A stretch of DNA of 28,328 nucleotides, taken from assembly GCA_035527715.1 (NCBI GenBank), contig DATKZY010000084.1:1-28328 (forward strand). Reading direction: 5' to 3'. Made by a program: the position numbers and the translations under genes. Shown one piece after another: positions 5,847 to 13,091 of the stretch. Under the pieces are notes generated by a model, which did no database searches, was not told where the DNA came from, and saw only the letters and a list, made by a program, of their open reading frames with translations. This DNA comes from DSUN01 sp035527715 (GTDB lineage: Bacteria; Planctomycetota; PUPC01; DSUN01). Each line of letters opens with the position of its first letter. The stretch's first letter is position 1.

Positions 5847-7061
5847 ATGAAGGGCCGAGTCGTTGCCGCCATCGCGTTCGCCGTGGCCTCCGCGGGCTTC
5901 TTCGCGCTTCACCTGACCGGCACGTGGCCGGTCTGGCTCGCCCCCGGGCGCACGCTCTGGCAGCTCCTGGGCATCGCCAGTGCGGTGCTGGCGTTCCGGC
6001 ACGCGGCGGCGATCCTGATCGGCGACTGGGTGCGCTGGCGCGGCGGCCCGGAGGGCGAGAGCAAGATGCTCTCGGGCTTCGTCGGCGTGGTGTCCTGGCT
6101 GGCCATTGCCGGGGCGTTCCTCTACTCGCTGGGGGTGCTGGGGGCCATCGGCGTGGTCGCCGCGGGCTTCGCCGGCCTGCTCCTTGGCTGGTCGCTCCAG
6201 GCCCCCGTCAGCGGCGTCGCCGCCTGGGTGCTCGTCACCCTCAAGCGCCCCTTCCGCATCAGCGACCGCGTGCTCTTCCCCTCCATCGGCCTCCTCGGCG
6301 ACGTCAAGAGCATCGGCCTCATGTACACCGTCCTCGACCAGGTCGGCGGCGCCATCGGCAGCGAGGACGCGATCGGCCGCAACATCCTCATCCCCAACGC
6401 CATGCTCTTCAGCCAGGTGGCCATCAACTACACGCCCAAGGCCGAGGCCGCCTACTTCCTCGACGAGGTCGTCGTCCGCATCACCTACGACTCCGATTGG
6501 GACACCGCGGAGCAGACCCTGCTCGACGCCGCCCGCGAGGTCACGGCCGACGTCATCAAGGAGACGGGGCACCAGCCCTACATTCGCTCGGACATGTGGG
6601 ACTACGGCATCTTGATGCGCCTGCGCTACATGACCATGGCCAAAGACCGCCCCCGCATCACCCACGAGATCGTCCGCCACATCTTCAAAGCGCTCCAGCT
6701 CAATCCCCGGGTGGACATCGCCATGCCCTTCGTCTACTCCTTCCGCAAGGGCACCGAGGGCATCATGCGCGGCAGCCTGCCCGGGCCGTCCGGCGCCATC
6801 CGCGAGATCCCCATCGGCCTCGTCGAGGCCGACGACGTCCCCCTGCCCACGGACCCCGAGCACGTGGCCGAGGCCGAGAAACTCGTGCAGAACATCCGCG
6901 ACCGCGGGCTCCTCCAGCCCATCGTCGTCGCCCCGCTGCCGGGCGGCCGCTACCGCATCGTCGCCGGCCAGAACCGCTACCTCGCCTGCTGCACGCTCGG
7001 CTGGAAGGCCGTCCCCGCCATCATCCGCGCCGAGCCCCCGCCCCTGCCACCAGCTCTGTAG
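5847..7061 (+). CDS. MscS-family mechanosensitive channel with C-terminal ParB-like domain
   Basis: The 404-residue membrane protein has about four hydrophobic helices: 5-24, 36-58, 78-100 and 100-130. The last is the Gly/Ala-rich pore helix, ending LGWSLQAPVSGVAAWVLVTL, followed by KRPFRISDRV. The MscS beta domain includes GRNILIPNAMLFSQVAINYT (178-197), and the alpha/beta domain runs to about 300. Residues 325-395 do not belong to MscS: they resemble the N-terminal ParB/Srx-like domain (LVQNIRDRGLLQPIVV, then GRYRIVAGQNRYLAC..LGWKAVPAII). ParB-family domains of this type bind nucleotide or act as nucleases; the degenerate GQNRYLA sits where GERRxRA is expected. The start is ATG 5847 with AAAGG upstream. 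The frame extends upstream without family similarity. The fused domain may be a cytoplasmic nucleotide sensor (inference). Confidence 0.9.
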   Translation: MKGRVVAAIAFAVASAGFFALHLTGTWPVWLAPGRTLWQLLGIASAVLAFRHAAAILIGDWVRWRGGPEGESKMLSGFVGVVSWLAIAGAFLYSLGVLGAIGVVAAGFAGLLLGWSLQAPVSGVAAWVLVTLKRPFRISDRVLFPSIGLLGDVKSIGLMYTVLDQVGGAIGSEDAIGRNILIPNAMLFSQVAINYTPKAEAAYFLDEVVVRITYDSDWDTAEQTLLDAAREVTADVIKETGHQPYIRSDMWDYGILMRLRYMTMAKDRPRITHEIVRHIFKALQLNPRVDIAMPFVYSFRKGTEGIMRGSLPGPSGAIREIPIGLVEADDVPLPTDPEHVAEAEKLVQNIRDRGLLQPIVVAPLPGGRYRIVAGQNRYLACCTLGWKAVPAIIRAEPPPLPPAL

Positions 7062-7190
7062 CGGGCCCCGCCGAGGACGCTCGGCTCTTCCTCGTTTCCG
7101 CCCCCCAGTCCTGAGCCCCCGCCACGTGCTCAGGTGATCATCCCGCCGCCAGAGGGTCAACTCCGCCCCCTGGGGCTCGATCCTCTGGAC

Positions 7191-7215
7191 GAAAATGATA
7201 CCCGATGTCTTTTTC
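7191..7215. repeat. Degenerate copy of the AAAAAGAC palindrome
   Basis: GAAAATGATA (7191-7200) and ATGTCTTTTTC (7205-7215) form an imperfect inverted repeat. It matches the perfect copy 90 bp further on except at two positions in the left arm, so it looks like a decayed copy. Confidence 0.5.
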
Positions 7216-7289
7216 TAGCCCTCCGCCGCGTGCGCTGACATAAGTGTCCACATGAAGGCAGTTTACGCTCTCTAACGCTTGCTCGCCTT

Positions 7290-7316
7290 GAAAAAAGACA
7301 GCGGGTGTCTTTTTTC
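7290..7316. repeat. AAAAAAGACA palindrome, perfect copy
   Basis: GAAAAAAGACA (7290-7300) is perfectly complementary to 7306-7316 around the loop GCGGG. The A-run and T-run at the ends make it look like a bidirectional intrinsic terminator between convergent genes. The same family also occurs where termination makes no sense, so repeat mobility is an alternative. Confidence 0.65.
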
Positions 7317-7355
7317 CGACGAGAGGAGGAAGGAGGCGTTGGGCTGGCCGTCAGA

Positions 7356-8036
7356 TCAGTCCGGGGTGTCCCAGCTTGCGCGACCATCACCCGCGATGGG
7401 GATGGCGGGGCCGAGGAAGTGCGGGCGGGGCCGGGTGAGGTGAAGCTCGACGACGGCTTTGCAGCGGGCCAGCCACTCGCGCACGATGCTGCGCGTGGCC
7501 GTGGCGTAGGGGCGCTTGTCGGCCTCGCAGCCCCAAGCGTCCAGCCCCAGCCGCCGCGCGGTGTAGACCGAGCGAGCCAGGTGAAACCCCTGCGTCACCA
7601 CGATGGCGTCCGTGACCTGGAACACGTCGCGGGCGCGGTACATCGTCTCATAGGTCGAGAAGCCCGCGTGGTCGAGAAACACGTCCTCGGGCGGCAGGCC
7701 GGCGGCGAGGACGCGGCGGCGCATGGCGTTGGCCTCGTCGTAGGTCATTCGCCCGTGGTCGCCGCTGAGGAGCAGCTTGCGCACCTTGCCCGCCGGGTAC
7801 AGCTCCACGCCCGTGGCCACGCGGTCCTCGAGCATCGCCGAGAGCGACCCGTCGGGCCGCACCCCGGCCCCGAGCACGATGGCCACCTGGCAGGCGGGCA
7901 GTTCCGCCTGTGGCTTGATGAAGCCCCGCGCGCCGCCCGTCACCATCGCGTTCGCCACGAGAACGAATGCCACGGGCAGCAGCACGAGCGCGATGCCCGC
8001 GATGATCAGCGCGCGCTTCTTCCGCGACCACTTCAT
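7356..8036 (-). CDS. SanA/YdcF-like envelope protein (DUF218)
   Basis: This 226-residue protein has one N-terminal membrane anchor (about 9-28, after a basic MKWSRKKR segment) and a periplasmic DUF218 domain. Family signatures are VAIVLGAGVRPDGSLSAML, DRVATGVELYP, KLLLSGDHG, YDEANAMRRRV and TQGFHLARSVYTARRLG. SanA-type proteins contribute to envelope barrier function, and ElyC/YdcF relatives act on cell-wall precursor metabolism or are uncharacterised. The ATG at 8036 has a GAGGGGG ribosome binding site 5 bp upstream. An in-frame start at 8081 would add residues encoded by the palindromic repeat at 8052-8076 and is rejected. On the minus strand a TACAAT -10-like hexamer lies at 8080-8085, just beyond that palindrome, but no good -35 box was found. 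Confidence 0.88.
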   Translation of the reverse strand: MKWSRKKRALIIAGIALVLLPVAFVLVANAMVTGGARGFIKPQAELPACQVAIVLGAGVRPDGSLSAMLEDRVATGVELYPAGKVRKLLLSGDHGRMTYDEANAMRRRVLAAGLPPEDVFLDHAGFSTYETMYRARDVFQVTDAIVVTQGFHLARSVYTARRLGLDAWGCEADKRPYATATRSIVREWLARCKAVVELHLTRPRPHFLGPAIPIAGDGRASWDTPD

Positions 8037-8051
8037 GCGTCCCCCTCGGGC

Positions 8052-8076
8052 GAAAAAGACTCCGGGAGTCTTTTTC
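8052..8076. repeat. GAAAAAGACTCC palindrome upstream of the SanA-like gene
   Basis: GAAAAAGACTCC (8052-8063) and GGAGTCTTTTTC (8065-8076) form a perfect 12-bp palindrome with a single central G. It lies immediately upstream of the ribosome binding site of the SanA-like gene, so it would sit in the mRNA leader. Confidence 0.7.
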
Positions 8077-8114
8077 TGCATTGTAACTGCCGTGCCAGCA
8101 GTGCCTTACGCTCT

Positions 8115-8141
8115 GCAGAAAGACTCCTGGAGTCTTTTTGC
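8115..8141. repeat. AAAGACTCC palindrome, second upstream copy
   Basis: AAAGACTCC (8119-8127) and GGAGTCTTT (8129-8137) are perfectly complementary around one T. Flanking GC pairs extend the stem, with mismatches, to 8115-8141. It is the second copy within 90 bp and shares its core with the copies at 8052 and 12244. Confidence 0.65.
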
Positions 8142-8869
8142 GGCCTTTTCCCTCTCGAACGCTTCTGCTCCGGCGACGCGTTGGCACTACAACGCTGGTT
8201 CTCTTCGGCGCACCCCGGGATGCCGTCTGCCCCCGCTTGCGAGGCCTTGCCCGGCGGTGTCGCCAGGGTGCTCAAGATGCTCACCTCCCTCGGGACCCCT
8301 CCGCCGCCACGGAATGGCGGAGGCCCCGCCGCGACCTGGCCCCCACCAAGCGTTGCCCGGCCCTCTCATAAGTGCTGGCCGTCCAGCGACTTACATCTTC
8401 ATATCGTCTCATATCGTGCCTGGCACACTATGGAGGCATAAGTCGTGCCCAGCCAATGTGTTATGACTGGGCGAGTCACCGCCCGATGTGGGTGTCGCCC
8501 GCGGTCAAGATTGCCACCTCTCCTGTGGCGAGAGCAGGTGGCCAACTTGCCACGGCCTGAACAGCGTCGTTGCTCGTGAGCACATGTGCTTACCACAACT
8601 GAGGTTACGGTGAGGCGTTGGTGGCGAGCGCCTGGCCAATTCAAGTTGGCCAACACGTGTGTTGCGCAGTGGCCAACTTGGCCACCTTGGCCGACTTGGG
8701 CGCCGGGAACGGAGCTGCATTCGCGGCAGCAGTGCCAGTTGCCGCGGCCGGCGGCCAAGCCGCGCTCGTGAGGACGAGGGCCCTGGCCTTTCCTGCGCCG
8801 AGATAACCGTAAGTGCCGGAGTCGTAACATCTTGCAACCGCGGATGCGCATGGAACCCGCGCGGTGGTG
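8142..8869. repeat. Gene-free 0.7-kb gap rich in inverted repeats
   Basis: No open frame here has gene-like features. The gap contains an exact second copy (8273-8289) of the CAAGATGCTCACCTCCC repeat found at 1222. It also has GCCACCT/AGGTGGC (8513-8519/8536-8542), the perfect palindrome AGCACATGTGCT (8579-8590), and AAGTTGGCCA/TGGCCAACTT (8643-8652/8670-8679) enclosing CAACACGTGTGTTG. The motif TTGGCCA and its complement recur several times between 8535 and 8700. Positions 8370-8470 are less GC-rich than their surroundings. The gap separates the SanA-like gene from the 3' end of the export operon. Confidence 0.6.
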
Positions 8870-10186
8870 TTAGAAGCTGTAGCGGACGCCGCCGTAGATG
8901 TTGGAGTTTTCCTCGAACTGGCCGAAGAAGGTGTGGTCGCGGGCGCCGCGGAAGAGGTTGGCCCCCGCCTCGACCGACCAGTGGTCGTCCACCTTGTAGT
9001 GCACCTTCGGGCGCACGTAGGCGTCGGCATCCGACGGCGAGCAGAAGACGAAGAGCGACAGCCGAAGGTTCTGGTTCATGAGCAGCTTGGTGAGGCGGAG
9101 GGTGACGAGGTGCCGCACCTGGTCGCGGGCGCGGATGCCCGGGGGAAGCGTCCGGCGGTAGGCGTCGTAGTCCATCAGGCACTCGACGTAGTACTGGACG
9201 CCGGCGGTGAAGTTGCGCCCGACCTCTTGCTCGTAGCCGACGAGGAAGCGGAACTCGCTGTTGCGGATGAGGGGGTCGGCGCCGCCGCGGTCGTCGAGCG
9301 AGTGGTAGCAGCCGACCTCGACGTTGCCAATGCCCTTGCCGACCGGGCCGCGCACGCTGGCGCCGCAGACCGCCAGCCGGGGGAACGTGGCCTTGCCGTT
9401 GAGGGGGTTCATGCCGCCGGGGGTGCGCCAGAAGCCGTGATAGCCGTAGAAGGCGACCTCGTAGCCGCCGACGTTCTTGTAGAGCCGCAGGGCCAGCTCG
9501 TCGTCGCGGAACCAGCGGCTGGGCTCGTCGTCGCGCACCACGAAGTCCTGCCCCGCCCGCCGGCCGAGCGCGTCGCTCCAGTAGCTCAGCCGCTCGCCGT
9601 CCACGTAGTTGTCGCTGCGGAAGCGCGGGGTGTAGGCCACGTCCACGTTCACGGCGTCGGTGAAGAAGCTGAGCTTCACGGCGTCGGACGGGGCCTTGAG
9701 GTACTCGTCGTCGCGGCCGATGAGGAACGACTCCCAGTCCTTGGGGAACAGGTCGTTGATGAACAGCAGGTCGCCGGTGCCCCAGGTGAGGGTCTGGCGG
9801 CCGAGCTTGAGGTCGAGGAACTCGAAGGGGGAGAAGACGACGTTGGCCTCGCGCAGGTCGGCGATAGCCTTTTTCTCGATGGCGTCGTAGTAGAGGTCGG
9901 CCTTGACGCGCAGCTCGGGACGGTAGTCGCCGATCTCGAAGGTCTTGCTCGCCTCGAGCTGGAGGCGTGCCTCGCCCATCGAGGCGGTTTCGGAAATGTA
10001 GCGGTCGCTCTGCACGCGTGTGCCGACCCGCGTCTCGACGAAGCCGTGGAGGCCGAAGGGCAGCTTGTCGAGCAGTTCGCGCAGGGTCGGCCGCTCCTCG
10101 CCCTCGGCGCCCGGCGCGAACTGGGCGGCGGCAAACGACACAAGCACTGCGCCGGCGAGTGAAAGAGAGCTGCTGTGTCCCCTCAA
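8870..10186 (-). CDS. Outer-membrane beta-barrel protein (DUF1302/porin-like)
   Basis: The 438-residue protein has an N-terminal signal peptide (hydrophobic SLAGAVLVSFAAAQFA, cleavage near 25-30). A body of alternating amphipathic strands follows and ends ...GGVRYSF; a terminal aromatic residue is the classical outer-membrane barrel signature. Recurrent aromatic strands such as LRVKADLYYDAIEKK and FLDLKLGRQTLTWGTGDLLF are typical of DUF1302/alginate-export-like porins. The start is TTG at 10186, which overlaps the SDR stop codon as TTGA and has AGGAGG 8 bp upstream. The longer open frame upstream runs antisense through the SDR gene. It is the last gene of the RND/LolA-like operon and may form its outer-membrane component (inference). 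No substrate can be named. Confidence 0.85.
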   Translation of the reverse strand: MRGHSSSLSLAGAVLVSFAAAQFAPGAEGEERPTLRELLDKLPFGLHGFVETRVGTRVQSDRYISETASMGEARLQLEASKTFEIGDYRPELRVKADLYYDAIEKKAIADLREANVVFSPFEFLDLKLGRQTLTWGTGDLLFINDLFPKDWESFLIGRDDEYLKAPSDAVKLSFFTDAVNVDVAYTPRFRSDNYVDGERLSYWSDALGRRAGQDFVVRDDEPSRWFRDDELALRLYKNVGGYEVAFYGYHGFWRTPGGMNPLNGKATFPRLAVCGASVRGPVGKGIGNVEVGCYHSLDDRGGADPLIRNSEFRFLVGYEQEVGRNFTAGVQYYVECLMDYDAYRRTLPPGIRARDQVRHLVTLRLTKLLMNQNLRLSLFVFCSPSDADAYVRPKVHYKVDDHWSVEAGANLFRGARDHTFFGQFEENSNIYGGVRYSF

Positions 10187-10995
10187 CTCCGATGCCTCCT
10201 CAACGGCTCCCGGCCACGGGGGGCCAACACCTTCCACAGAAGCGAGGGCACGCCGATACCAGCAAGGGCGGCAAGCACGCGGTTCTTGAAGCCCGGGATG
10301 CACACGCGGCGCCCCCGCTCGAGCGCCCGCAACGACGCTTCGGCCACGCGGTCCGGCGACATCCAGAAGGCCCTGGGGATTCGGGAACGGTCGAAGCCCT
10401 GGATGTCGGGCCGGTCGTGGAACTCCGTGGACGTGAACCCCGGGAGGAGGGCCTGAACGCAGACCCCTGTTCCCTTCAGCTCGGCGTGCAGGGTTTCGGA
10501 GAAGACCCGCAGATACGCCTTGGCCGCGCAATAGGTCACATCGCCGGGCTGGGGCGCGATGGCGGCGAGCAACGAGACGTTGATGATCGCCCCCCTGCTT
10601 CTGGCCAGCATCGCGGGCAAGGCCGACCGGCTGAGGCGCACGCTGGCGACTACGTGCACCTGGATCATCTCCAGGTGCTTGGCGATCTCCACCTCGGCGA
10701 AGGCGCCGGTCGTGCCGAAGCCGGCGTTGTTGACCAGAATCTCCAGTGCGCCCAGTTCTGCGATCCGCCGTTCCACCCGCTCGATGCCGTCCATGCTGGC
10801 CAGGTCGGCAGCCAGGACTTCCGCAGCGATGGGGTGCCTGCCCGCCAGTTCGGCGGCGAGGGCCGCCAGCCGGTCCTCTCGTCGCGCGACGAGCACCAGC
10901 CCGTGCCCTCGGGCCGCCAGCTTCCGAGCGAAGGCCGCGCCAAGGCCGCTCGAGGCTCCCGTGATCAGGGCCGTCCCGGCCTTCTGGGCATTCAC
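10183..10995 (-). CDS. Short-chain dehydrogenase/reductase
   Basis: A classical SDR of 270 residues. The Rossmann NAD(P)-binding motif is TGASSGLG (12-19), NNAG is at 89-92, and the catalytic residues are S141, Y155 and K159 (YCAAK). VLVARREDRL after the second strand carries basic residues that favour NADP (inference). The enzyme is an oxidoreductase acting on an unknown alcohol or carbonyl. The C-terminus (about 245-270) is basic and weakly hydrophobic. The start is GTG 10995, which overlaps the radical SAM stop as GTGA. The SDR stop in turn overlaps the TTG start of the porin-like gene, so the three genes are probably translationally coupled. Confidence 0.93.
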   Translation of the reverse strand: MNAQKAGTALITGASSGLGAAFARKLAARGHGLVLVARREDRLAALAAELAGRHPIAAEVLAADLASMDGIERVERRIAELGALEILVNNAGFGTTGAFAEVEIAKHLEMIQVHVVASVRLSRSALPAMLARSRGAIINVSLLAAIAPQPGDVTYCAAKAYLRVFSETLHAELKGTGVCVQALLPGFTSTEFHDRPDIQGFDRSRIPRAFWMSPDRVAEASLRALERGRRVCIPGFKNRVLAALAGIGVPSLLWKVLAPRGREPLRRHRS

Positions 10996-12215
10996 GTCTC
11001 CGCCCCCGGGTCCATTTCGTCGCGGGTCGCGAGCAGCAACTCGAAGAAACGGGGCAGGCCGTGCTCGCGCGGCAGGTGCTCGTCGCACAGGCGGGCCGAC
11101 ACGTCGGGCGGCGTGGGCGTGTCGCCCTCGGGCACGTGCGGCCCGAGGATGCGGCCCATGCAGCTCTCGCGCGGCTGCTTGAAGTGGCGGGCCATGCGGT
11201 CGAGAATGGCGCGCAGCGGCTCGCGGCCGACGTTGCCGAACGACAGTGGCACGAGGTTGCAGGGGCTCACCTCGCCGCTGCCGTCAATGTAGAGGTGCGT
11301 GAGCCCTGCGCCGCAGCCGAAGGCATCCGCCGATTCGAGGTAGTTGAGGCACGAGACGATGGGCAGCGCCTCGTTGCCGGCGGCCTCGCGCTGGTAGTCG
11401 AGGATGCGGCCGCGCTCGGCGTCGGTGAGCACCACGTCGCTCTGCCCCGCCAGCCTGCCCGAGGGGCAGGGCTCGAGCAGGTTCACCTCGAGCGCCCCGG
11501 CCTCGCCGGCGAAGCGCACGAACGGCCAGAAGCGCTCGGGGGCGAGGAACTCGCGCGTGGCGACCGAGATGGTGTACGCGTACAGCCCCGCATCGCGGGC
11601 CATGCGCAACCCGTCGAGCGCGGTGCGGAAGGCGCCGGCGTGGCCGCGCAGCCGGTCGTGCTCGGCCTCATCGCCTGAGTCGAGGCTGAAGCCGGCGGCG
11701 AAGATGCCGCTGTCGTGCAGCGCCCGCGCGCGCTCGGGCGTGAGGCCGAAGCCGGTGGTGTTCAGGTTCACGCAGGTCCGGTCGTCAATGGCGGCCGCGA
11801 TGTCGGCCAGGTCGCGCCGCACGAGCGGCTCGCCGCCGGTGAGGGTGACCAGCACGGCCCCGAGCGCCTGGATCTCGCCCACGACCCGCCGCAGGGTGTC
11901 GAGCGGCAGGTCCTTCTGGCTGCGGCCCGCGTTGTAGCAGTGCCAGCAGCGGTAGGGGCAGCGATTGGTCACGGCGAACGTGAGCGAGTAGATGTGGCGC
12001 TCGGCCACGTCGCCCAAGCGGCGGAACTGCCCGACGAAGCTGTCGAACGCGCCGCTGGGATACGGCGGGTAGTGGCTGTTCACCACGTAGCGGCCGTTGA
12101 ACTCCACCACCCGCTCGCCCGCCAGGTAGTCGCGGTAGAACGCCGCGAGCCGCGGGTGCAGCAGCGAAAACGGCGGGCGGGCCGAAAACTGCTCGAGGAA
12201 CGCATCACCGCGCAT
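10992..12215 (-). CDS. Radical SAM protein with SPASM-like C-terminal cysteines
   Basis: This 407-residue enzyme carries the [4Fe-4S]/SAM motif C86-xxx-C90-xx-C93 (NRCPYRCWHC) and the SAM-binding GGEP motif near 127-130. The core is a TIM-barrel domain (about 76-270). C-terminal cysteines at about 299-352 (FGCGAG, SPCNLVPLSFGNV, ESCMG) resemble a SPASM or twitch auxiliary-cluster region. Such enzymes modify peptides, cofactors or lipids by radical chemistry, and the substrate here is unknown. An N-terminal extension of about 75 residues precedes the barrel. The ATG at 12215 has AGGAGG 6 bp upstream. The gene lies 63 bp after the LolA-like gene, with a palindromic repeat in the gap, and overlaps the SDR gene by 4 nt. 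Confidence 0.93.
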   Translation of the reverse strand: MRGDAFLEQFSARPPFSLLHPRLAAFYRDYLAGERVVEFNGRYVVNSHYPPYPSGAFDSFVGQFRRLGDVAERHIYSLTFAVTNRCPYRCWHCYNAGRSQKDLPLDTLRRVVGEIQALGAVLVTLTGGEPLVRRDLADIAAAIDDRTCVNLNTTGFGLTPERARALHDSGIFAAGFSLDSGDEAEHDRLRGHAGAFRTALDGLRMARDAGLYAYTISVATREFLAPERFWPFVRFAGEAGALEVNLLEPCPSGRLAGQSDVVLTDAERGRILDYQREAAGNEALPIVSCLNYLESADAFGCGAGLTHLYIDGSGEVSPCNLVPLSFGNVGREPLRAILDRMARHFKQPRESCMGRILGPHVPEGDTPTPPDVSARLCDEHLPREHGLPRFFELLLATRDEMDPGAET

Positions 12216-12243
12216 CGCAGGCCTCCTGAAGTCATCGTTGATA

Positions 12244-12273
12244 GGGGAAAAAGACTCCTGGAGTCTTTTCCCC
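12244..12273. repeat. AAAAGACTCC palindrome inside the export operon
   Basis: AAAAGACTCC (12249-12258) and GGAGTCTTTT (12260-12269) pair perfectly around one T. A bulged A and the stem GGGG/CCCC extend the hairpin to 12244-12273. It lies just after the LolA-like stop and before the radical SAM gene. It could attenuate downstream expression or stabilise the upstream mRNA. The same core occurs at 8052 and 8115. Confidence 0.65.
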
Positions 12274-12278
12274 CGGCC

Positions 12279-13073
12279 TCACCGCAGGTACTTCCTCGGC
12301 GCGCGGCGCAGGTAGCGCTCGCTGAACACGTCGTCGGGCAGGGCGAGGTCGTACTTGACGTCGGAGAACTCGCTCACGGTGTTCCCGCCGCTCTTGAGGT
12401 CCTGCACGCGCGATTTCACCACGGTGGGGAAGCCCTGAATCTCCTTGACCTCGAGGGCTTCGACCACGCGATAGACCTTGCCCTCGGCGTCCACGTATTC
12501 GGCCTTCTTCGGCAGGAAGGTCTTCTTGTCGATCCAGACCTTGAACGCGGCGAACTCGACGCTCCTGGGGTCCTTGGGCTTGTTGTTGAGCACGTAGTGC
12601 TCGGCGGTCGTCTCGACCAGCTCGTGGGTGTCCTCGGCGAGGCCGCGGCCCGAGACGTCCTCGTAGAGGAAATTCGAGCCGGCGAAGCTGGTGCGCTTGT
12701 CGCTGGCCGCGACGCGCTTCACGAGGTCGAGGGCGGGCAGGTAGAGCCAGCGGTCGTCGTCCTTGTCCACGTGCTTCCACACGAGGTAGGCCATCTTGCG
12801 CACGTCGGCCGGCTCCTCGAAGTAGACGTAGAACTTCTGGTCGGCGCCGTCCTTCACGTCGCGGCGGAGGATGACGAACTTACGCTCGCGGGTGCGCCCT
12901 TGCGAATCGGTGATCACCATGTGCACGCTGGCCCGGCCGTCGTTGCCCTGGTAATAGGCGGCGAGGTTGGCCTTCTCCACGATCTCGTCCACGCTGGGCT
13001 CGGCGGCAGCGGCCGCTGATGCACCGAGCGCGGCGGCAACGACGGACACGATGGCTCTGCTCAGGCGTTTCAC
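12279..13073 (-). CDS. LolA-like outer membrane lipoprotein-sorting protein
   Basis: A 264-residue secreted protein. A signal peptide (residues 1-23, KRLSRAIVSVVAAALGASAAAAA) is followed by a LolA/LolB-like beta-sandwich of the kind annotated as outer membrane lipoprotein-sorting protein. Family-typical blocks are WLYLPALDLVKRVAASDKR, FAGSNFLYEDVSGR and VWIDKKTFLPKKAEYVD. Members of this group are regularly encoded beside MMPL/RND transporters and are thought to carry lipids or lipoproteins across the periplasm (established association). GTG start at 13073 with GGAGAG 6 bp upstream. It is separated from its RND partner only by the GxxExxY cassette. Confidence 0.9.
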   Translation of the reverse strand: MKRLSRAIVSVVAAALGASAAAAAEPSVDEIVEKANLAAYYQGNDGRASVHMVITDSQGRTRERKFVILRRDVKDGADQKFYVYFEEPADVRKMAYLVWKHVDKDDDRWLYLPALDLVKRVAASDKRTSFAGSNFLYEDVSGRGLAEDTHELVETTAEHYVLNNKPKDPRSVEFAAFKVWIDKKTFLPKKAEYVDAEGKVYRVVEALEVKEIQGFPTVVKSRVQDLKSGGNTVSEFSDVKYDLALPDDVFSERYLRRAPRKYLR

Positions 13074-13091
13074 TTGCTCTCTCCTTCGAAG

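Larger units (their letters stand above)
7062..7355. other. Gene-free convergent gap with two palindromes
   Basis: No gene is seen between the MscS-ParB stop and the SanA-like stop. The gap holds two members of the dispersed palindrome family (7191-7215, degenerate, and 7290-7316, perfect). The latter is followed by a T-run on each strand and could serve as a two-way terminator for the convergent genes. Confidence 0.6.

Noticed and set aside
8037..8081. N-terminal extension of the SanA-like protein starting MQKKTPGVFF
   Set aside because: These residues are the translation of the palindromic repeat at 8052-8076. The ATG at 8036 has a ribosome binding site and begins the membrane anchor.
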